The position numbers and the translations under genes are program-made. From assembly GCA_022925895.1 (NCBI GenBank), contig JAKSYS010000832.1, forward strand, positions 1 to 20,163: 20,163 bases of DNA, in the 5' to 3' direction. Source of the DNA: Fragilaria crotonensis (lineage: Eukaryota > Bacillariophyta > Fragilariophyceae > Fragilariales > Fragilariaceae). The notes beneath the pieces are model-generated. The model worked only from the letters and a program-made list of their open reading frames with translations. It had not been told where the DNA came from and made no database searches. Of this stretch, positions 16,379 to 20,163 are shown piece by piece; position 1 is the stretch's first letter; every line of letters begins with the position of its first letter.

Positions 16379-19126
16379 ATGAACCCATCCAAGTCTCTGC
16401 TCTTTGGACATTCGTTGTTGTCGGTACTGTCAAAAACGCTGCTGACTTTACTCTTGATGGCAAACCCTGCACACGGATTGAATCACATGCTCGGAGTCCG
16501 TTGCTCAGCTTTTCGCAGATTTTCTCGACCAGTTTATTTATCCATGACCAGGATTCCTTCCAATGAAGAACTAGTCGCCCGACGTTTGGAGGTGGCACGT
16601 GAAAAGAAACTAGCTCGGCGGCAAGCAATTCAGGAGTCGCATGATCGCAACATAAAATTCAAACGCATGCTCCATAGCGACGCGAACTCATCACAGGGCG
16701 AAGGCTTTCAAATACCGAGTCTTTACTCTCTTAAGCTGTCGGTTTGCCCAGAACTTCGAGATGAACTCAAGTTGAACGGAAGAGAAAAGAGAGGGCGAGT
16801 CTTTGTCGAAATGGGGAGCGACGCGAGCCGAACGTTGAAGGGTCTCAAGATGGAACTTCACTCCTTCTTCCGAGTCTTGCGGAAGAGCAGTTACCTTCTC
16901 GAAGCGACAATTCCAAAGGTCGACGACAATGGATTGATCGTTAATGATGTTGATGTCTGGAATGATCTGAATGATGCGTGGAAGATTGAATCAGATCAGG
17001 ATGTACTTCGGACATTTTCGGCTGCGGACGAGTTTTTCGAAGCCCATCAGGACAAGCTGAAACGTCCATCATTGCTCCTGTACGTAGCCAAAGACCCCAA
17101 TGCACCTCCTCCGGAGCCCAGCCCCACCTATCTGGAGAACTTGCCCGATCCAGCCGCCACAGAGTCGATGACCATGCTGTCATTCTACGCATTTCCGCCC
17201 GATACTATCAGAAATCCTGAAGACTTTGCGGTGAGTTTGAGAAAATTGTGGAAACCCTTTAATGCCTTGGGCAGAGTCTACGTTGCACAAGAGGGTGTCA
17301 ATGCCCAAATGAGTGTCCCAACGAATGTGTTGGAAAATTTCATGGAGTGCTGCCGCTCCGTTCCAGAGCTCGGCGAATGGATGGAAAATGGAGTTAATGT
17401 TGATCCAAAACCTTTGTCAGTGGAGGAATTCGCCACCGCAGGCGTCCCTGTCAACGGAAAACCTGCACCTCCCTTCCGAAATCTTCACATCAGAGTCCGA
17501 AATCAAGTTGTTGCCGATGGTCTTGACAAGCCCTTGGATTGGCAGTCGGCAGGGTATGACATGCCGCCCCTTGAATGGCACGAGAAGTTAAAGGAGGCTC
17601 GCGAGCAGCAAGAAGCTGGACTGTTGGCTGCTCCTATCCTCCTTGATTGTCGCAACAAGTACGAAACAGACGTTGGACGCTTTGAGTTGGCCGAACCGTT
17701 GGGTACGGAAAACTTTCGTGAGAGCTGGGATGTCATAAGGGAACGTCTCGCCGATACCCCAAAGGATGCTCCTATTATGATGTACTGCACTGGTGGTATC
17801 CGATGCGTCAAGGTGGGTGCCTACGTGACACAAGAACTGGGCTTTACGAATGTGAGTCGATTGGCGGGAGGCATCATCGCCTATGATCGAACGTTAAGTG
17901 AGAAGGCTCCTGATTCAGAACCATTGTTCAAGGGAACAAACTTCGTCTTTGACGGACGCCTGGGACGTCCCATCACCGAGGACGACTTCGGAAATTGTGT
18001 CACATGCGGTTCCGAAACGTCGTTGGTGAGTAATTGCTTGAATGACAATTGTCATCAGCGCATGATTCAGTGTGAAGCGTGCAAGGCGACCTTTTATGGC
18101 GCCTGTTCCGATGCATGCAAACAACGTATCATAAATGGAGGCATGATTCCACGCATGAGTGAGGCTACGGACCAACAAGCGAACATTGCTTCTGAATCAA
18201 GCGAGGTCATCCGTTTTGAAAATTTGGAAGAGTACAGTTCCGGTCACTCGTCTCCACCACCGTCCTTTTTTCGTGAGGTTGAATTCAACACGAAGCAATT
18301 CATGCCAACAGGGGCTCATATGGTGTCCGGAGCTGCCCAGGGTCGATGGTTGACACAGTTGGCCTCCATGACAAGGGAAGGTCGTATCTTGGAATTGGGC
18401 ACTTTCACTGGGTACGCCACGGCCTGTTTCTTGGAGGGTGCCGCCAACGCCGGCTTTGCTGTAGGATACTCTGGGGTGGGTGGACGAGATGGTGGTCCGT
18501 TCGTCATGTCACTGGAACGCGATGCGAGAGCTATCAACATCGCAGTGGCGCATCTCCGCGTAATGGCTGAAAATGGGGTGTCAGAGCAAGGAGCCGAGGC
18601 AGCCTGTGCACTGCGAGTCAGCGGCAAAGATCTTCCCGTGGTTGTTGAAGATAGCGTGACATTAGCCTACAATGGAATCGCGGGATGTGAAGTGATCCGA
18701 GTTACCGATGCTCTCGCGACTGTCGAGGCCATGGTCGCTGGCACGGGAGAGCTCAATCCGGCTCCCTTTGATATGGTTTTTGTGGACGCTGACAAAACTC
18801 GTCTACTCGAATATGCAGAAGCTCTAATCAGCAACGATCGTATCCTGAAAAGGGGTGGGTTGATTGTTGTGGACAACGTCTTGTGGAAAGGCTTGGTGCT
18901 GGAAGCTAATACAGGAGAGTTCACGCCAGATAATGATGACAACGATAGCAACAGCGGCAGTGATGATGATGGTAGCAACAATGACGGCGCAGCCCGCAGG
19001 GGTCGTCGCGCGCGTAAGCTAGCGATGAAGATGCACAAGTTCAACAGCGCGATCGTCAAAGACACTCGCGTTGAGGTGGTTGTGCTGCCTATGCGAGATG
19101 GTCTGAGTGTAATTCGAAAAAGGTAG
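16379..19126 (+). CDS. TrhO (UPF0176 rhodanese) fused to a TrmR/COMT-type O-methyltransferase; predicted tRNA U34 modification enzyme
   Basis: One uninterrupted 915-aa frame. The start is the ATG at 16379; the frame extends only to a TTG at 16367. Residues 1-33 (LLTLLLMANPAHG at the end) form a signal-like peptide, followed by an Arg/Ser-rich stretch, fitting plastid targeting. Residues about 60-250 are unrecognised. TrhO part: MLSFYAFPP (266), VYVAQEGVNAQMS and FRNLHIRVRNQVV, then a rhodanese domain with LLDCRN (about 420) and active-site YCTGGIRC (Cys470), then a Cys-rich zinc module (about 540-585). OMT part (about 625-915): ILELGTFTGYATAC (670-683), FVDADK (metal-ligand Asp803) and VDNVLWKG, with an acidic Asp/Ser/Gly insertion before the last two strands. 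TrhO hydroxylates tRNA U34 to ho5U; TrmR (YrrM of Bacillus) methylates ho5U to mo5U. Both steps in one chain is an inference from the domains. Confidence 0.87.
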   Translation: MNPSKSLLFGHSLLSVLSKTLLTLLLMANPAHGLNHMLGVRCSAFRRFSRPVYLSMTRIPSNEELVARRLEVAREKKLARRQAIQESHDRNIKFKRMLHSDANSSQGEGFQIPSLYSLKLSVCPELRDELKLNGREKRGRVFVEMGSDASRTLKGLKMELHSFFRVLRKSSYLLEATIPKVDDNGLIVNDVDVWNDLNDAWKIESDQDVLRTFSAADEFFEAHQDKLKRPSLLLYVAKDPNAPPPEPSPTYLENLPDPAATESMTMLSFYAFPPDTIRNPEDFAVSLRKLWKPFNALGRVYVAQEGVNAQMSVPTNVLENFMECCRSVPELGEWMENGVNVDPKPLSVEEFATAGVPVNGKPAPPFRNLHIRVRNQVVADGLDKPLDWQSAGYDMPPLEWHEKLKEAREQQEAGLLAAPILLDCRNKYETDVGRFELAEPLGTENFRESWDVIRERLADTPKDAPIMMYCTGGIRCVKVGAYVTQELGFTNVSRLAGGIIAYDRTLSEKAPDSEPLFKGTNFVFDGRLGRPITEDDFGNCVTCGSETSLVSNCLNDNCHQRMIQCEACKATFYGACSDACKQRIINGGMIPRMSEATDQQANIASESSEVIRFENLEEYSSGHSSPPPSFFREVEFNTKQFMPTGAHMVSGAAQGRWLTQLASMTREGRILELGTFTGYATACFLEGAANAGFAVGYSGVGGRDGGPFVMSLERDARAINIAVAHLRVMAENGVSEQGAEAACALRVSGKDLPVVVEDSVTLAYNGIAGCEVIRVTDALATVEAMVAGTGELNPAPFDMVFVDADKTRLLEYAEALISNDRILKRGGLIVVDNVLWKGLVLEANTGEFTPDNDDNDSNSGSDDDGSNNDGAARRGRRARKLAMKMHKFNSAIVKDTRVEVVVLPMRDGLSVIRKR

Positions 19127-19242
19127 TGATAAGACGCCTTTCTTAAATGAAACTCATATGTACTAACGACCTTAGATTCGGGCACGTGGGCTTCCTCGCA
19201 TAGTACAACAATACTGATTTTGAAGATTGGGTGAGGGGATCC

Positions 19243-19953
19243 TTACTTCTCGCTTCGACCGGCTGGGGTGGAAAGTGGTGGTGTGCTGGGAGTTGTAGTT
19301 GACGGAGTTTGCTCGTCAGTCTGAAGTGCCTTTCCAATCTTGGTTGCAACGAAAGTGAGGAGCGCTCCAGTTGCGTTGACTGCGCGCTCCACGAGGCGAT
19401 GCCTTCGATTCAGTTCTACCATTGTATCCCATGACCAAACCAAGAATGCTTTGCTCCTCTCCAGAATGTTGTGCTTTCTGTCAAATTCTTTTGCCTTCTC
19501 CCATGCCTCAGAAGCCGCTTCCTTTCCCTTTTGCACCAGATTGTGCTGGCGATCTAGTTCCACGGCCTTGGCCTTGGCTTCGAGTGCAACATGCCCGATA
19601 GCGCGAGCCACGTCTCCCGTTGCTCCGGCTTGTTTCGTGGCATAAGCAGTTCCAAAGCCAGCCAAAATGGCCAGGAAAGGCCCACCCACGAGGAGGCCAA
19701 CCGCCCCTGTCGCGACTCCCGCACCCACTGTCAAGTTTTGGAGATGATCATCACCTTGTTCTGGTTCTTCATCGTCAAAAGGCGCAACAGGAACTCCTTC
19801 GAGATGTTCAACCGCTACTGCGTTGGCCAAAGAAAAATCAGGGACCACGTAGTCAGCATGAGTGGCTTCCACCAATGGGGAGTTATCTGCGTCGACGAAA
19901 GCGTTAGTTCGGCCCATGATTGGTAGATGGGAAGTGTCAGAAGGAGAGCTCAT
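19243..19953 (-). CDS. Unrecognised protein with glycine-rich hydrophobic segment and three 24-residue repeats
   Basis: Single-exon frame of 236 aa, start ATG at 19953. There is no N-terminal signal peptide. Residues about 1-70 are acidic and variable. Residues about 74-105 (VGAGVATGAVGLLVGGPFLA) form a Gly/Ala-rich hydrophobic segment like a glycine-zipper membrane hairpin. A helical region then contains three repeats with an exact 24-residue period, each starting E-(L/F)-(D/N)-R-x-H-x-(L/I): ELDRQHNLVQK, EFDRKHNILER, ELNRRHRLVER. A similar DEKH...VSEKTK pattern occurs at the C-terminus of some plant BPA1-like proteins, but I cannot claim homology. The C-terminus is Thr/Pro/Ser-rich. The gene converges with the TrhO-OMT gene, with 116 bp between stop codons. 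Function unknown; membrane association is inferred. Confidence 0.8.
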   Translation of the reverse strand: MSSPSDTSHLPIMGRTNAFVDADNSPLVEATHADYVVPDFSLANAVAVEHLEGVPVAPFDDEEPEQGDDHLQNLTVGAGVATGAVGLLVGGPFLAILAGFGTAYATKQAGATGDVARAIGHVALEAKAKAVELDRQHNLVQKGKEAASEAWEKAKEFDRKHNILERSKAFLVWSWDTMVELNRRHRLVERAVNATGALLTFVATKIGKALQTDEQTPSTTTPSTPPLSTPAGRSEK

Positions 19954-20099
19954 AAATTGTTGCTGCGGAGCAAGTTTGGACGTGTCTTCCTTCGTTTTTG
20001 CATTCTTCTGGATTCATTGTTCTCATGATCAGACAGCCACGACTCCAGTTCTTGTGCCATGTGCCACAAACCCGACGATCGGCCAAACGAACTGGTTCG

Positions 20100-20111
20100 T
20101 GCCACGTGGCA
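20100..20111. promoter_or_regulatory. Palindromic G-box upstream of the 24-residue-repeat gene
   Basis: TGCCACGTGGCA is a perfect 12-bp palindrome with core CACGTG, about 150 bp upstream of the minus-strand start codon at 19953. G-boxes are targets of bHLH and bZIP factors in eukaryotes, and in light-responsive algae both classes are common. Binding here is inferred from the motif and its position only. Confidence 0.35.
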
Positions 20112-20142
20112 TACCATAACTACACGGCAGGGGCAGCAGTTC

Positions 20143-20154
20143 TATATATATATA
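20143..20154. repeat. (TA)6 microsatellite
   Basis: Six perfect TA units, followed by AAAA, near the right edge of the window and about 190 bp upstream of the minus-strand gene starting at 19953. It may be simple low-complexity DNA or part of a neighbouring promoter beyond the window. Confidence 0.6.
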
Positions 20155-20163
20155 AAAACTAAT

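Noticed and set aside
1-20163. tRNA, rRNA or other structured RNA genes
   Set aside because: A scan by eye for tRNA T-loop (GGTTCGA-type) and rRNA-like sequence found none that folds into a full gene.

Overview
The window looks like nuclear DNA of a diatom, most like a pennate such as Phaeodactylum tricornutum. This is inferred from content: short GT-AG introns (73-136 nt), intergenic spacers rich in GTA/TAC trinucleotides, a plastid lipid-associated protein with a diatom-type signal peptide (VQS followed by F), and a secreted GH16/SKN1-type transglycosylase of the kind used for chrysolaminarin. No database search was possible, so the species is not proven.

Layout, left to right. 1-609 is a noncoding spacer carrying a 23-bp perfect inverted repeat. 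610-3846 (minus) is a three-exon gene for translation initiation factor eIF5B (1007 aa). 4158-4478 is a complete non-autonomous hAT-type element: perfect 16-bp terminal inverted repeats, perfect 8-bp target duplication, interior full of CCCACCC/GGGTGGG. 4717-5607 (minus) encodes a plastid PAP/fibrillin protein. It is divergent from 5909-6860 (plus), a methionine-rich secreted or organellar protein whose signal peptide is on its own exon. Tail-to-tail with that is 6972-9009 (minus), a three-exon GH16 protein with an EGF-like module and a C-terminal membrane anchor.

About 9.4-15.5 kb is a GC-rich, apparently intact tyrosine-recombinase retrotransposon (DIRS/Ngaro-like): a Gag with a CCCH zinc motif, a reverse transcriptase-RNase H polyprotein, and a tyrosine recombinase. 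Gag and Pol share one reading frame and are separated only by a single TGA. The recombinase frame overlaps the end of Pol in the -1 frame and has no upstream ATG.

The most interesting host gene is 16379-19126 (plus). It fuses a complete TrhO-type tRNA-uridine hydroxylase (UPF0176, rhodanese and Zn-ribbon parts) to a TrmR/COMT-type O-methyltransferase behind an N-terminal targeting sequence. In bacteria these two activities are consecutive steps from U34 to mo5U34 in tRNA, so the gene predicts a bifunctional wobble-base modification enzyme, possibly in the plastid. The last gene, 19243-19953 (minus), encodes an unrecognised protein with a glycine-rich hydrophobic segment and three exact 24-residue repeats; a 12-bp palindromic G-box lies upstream of it.
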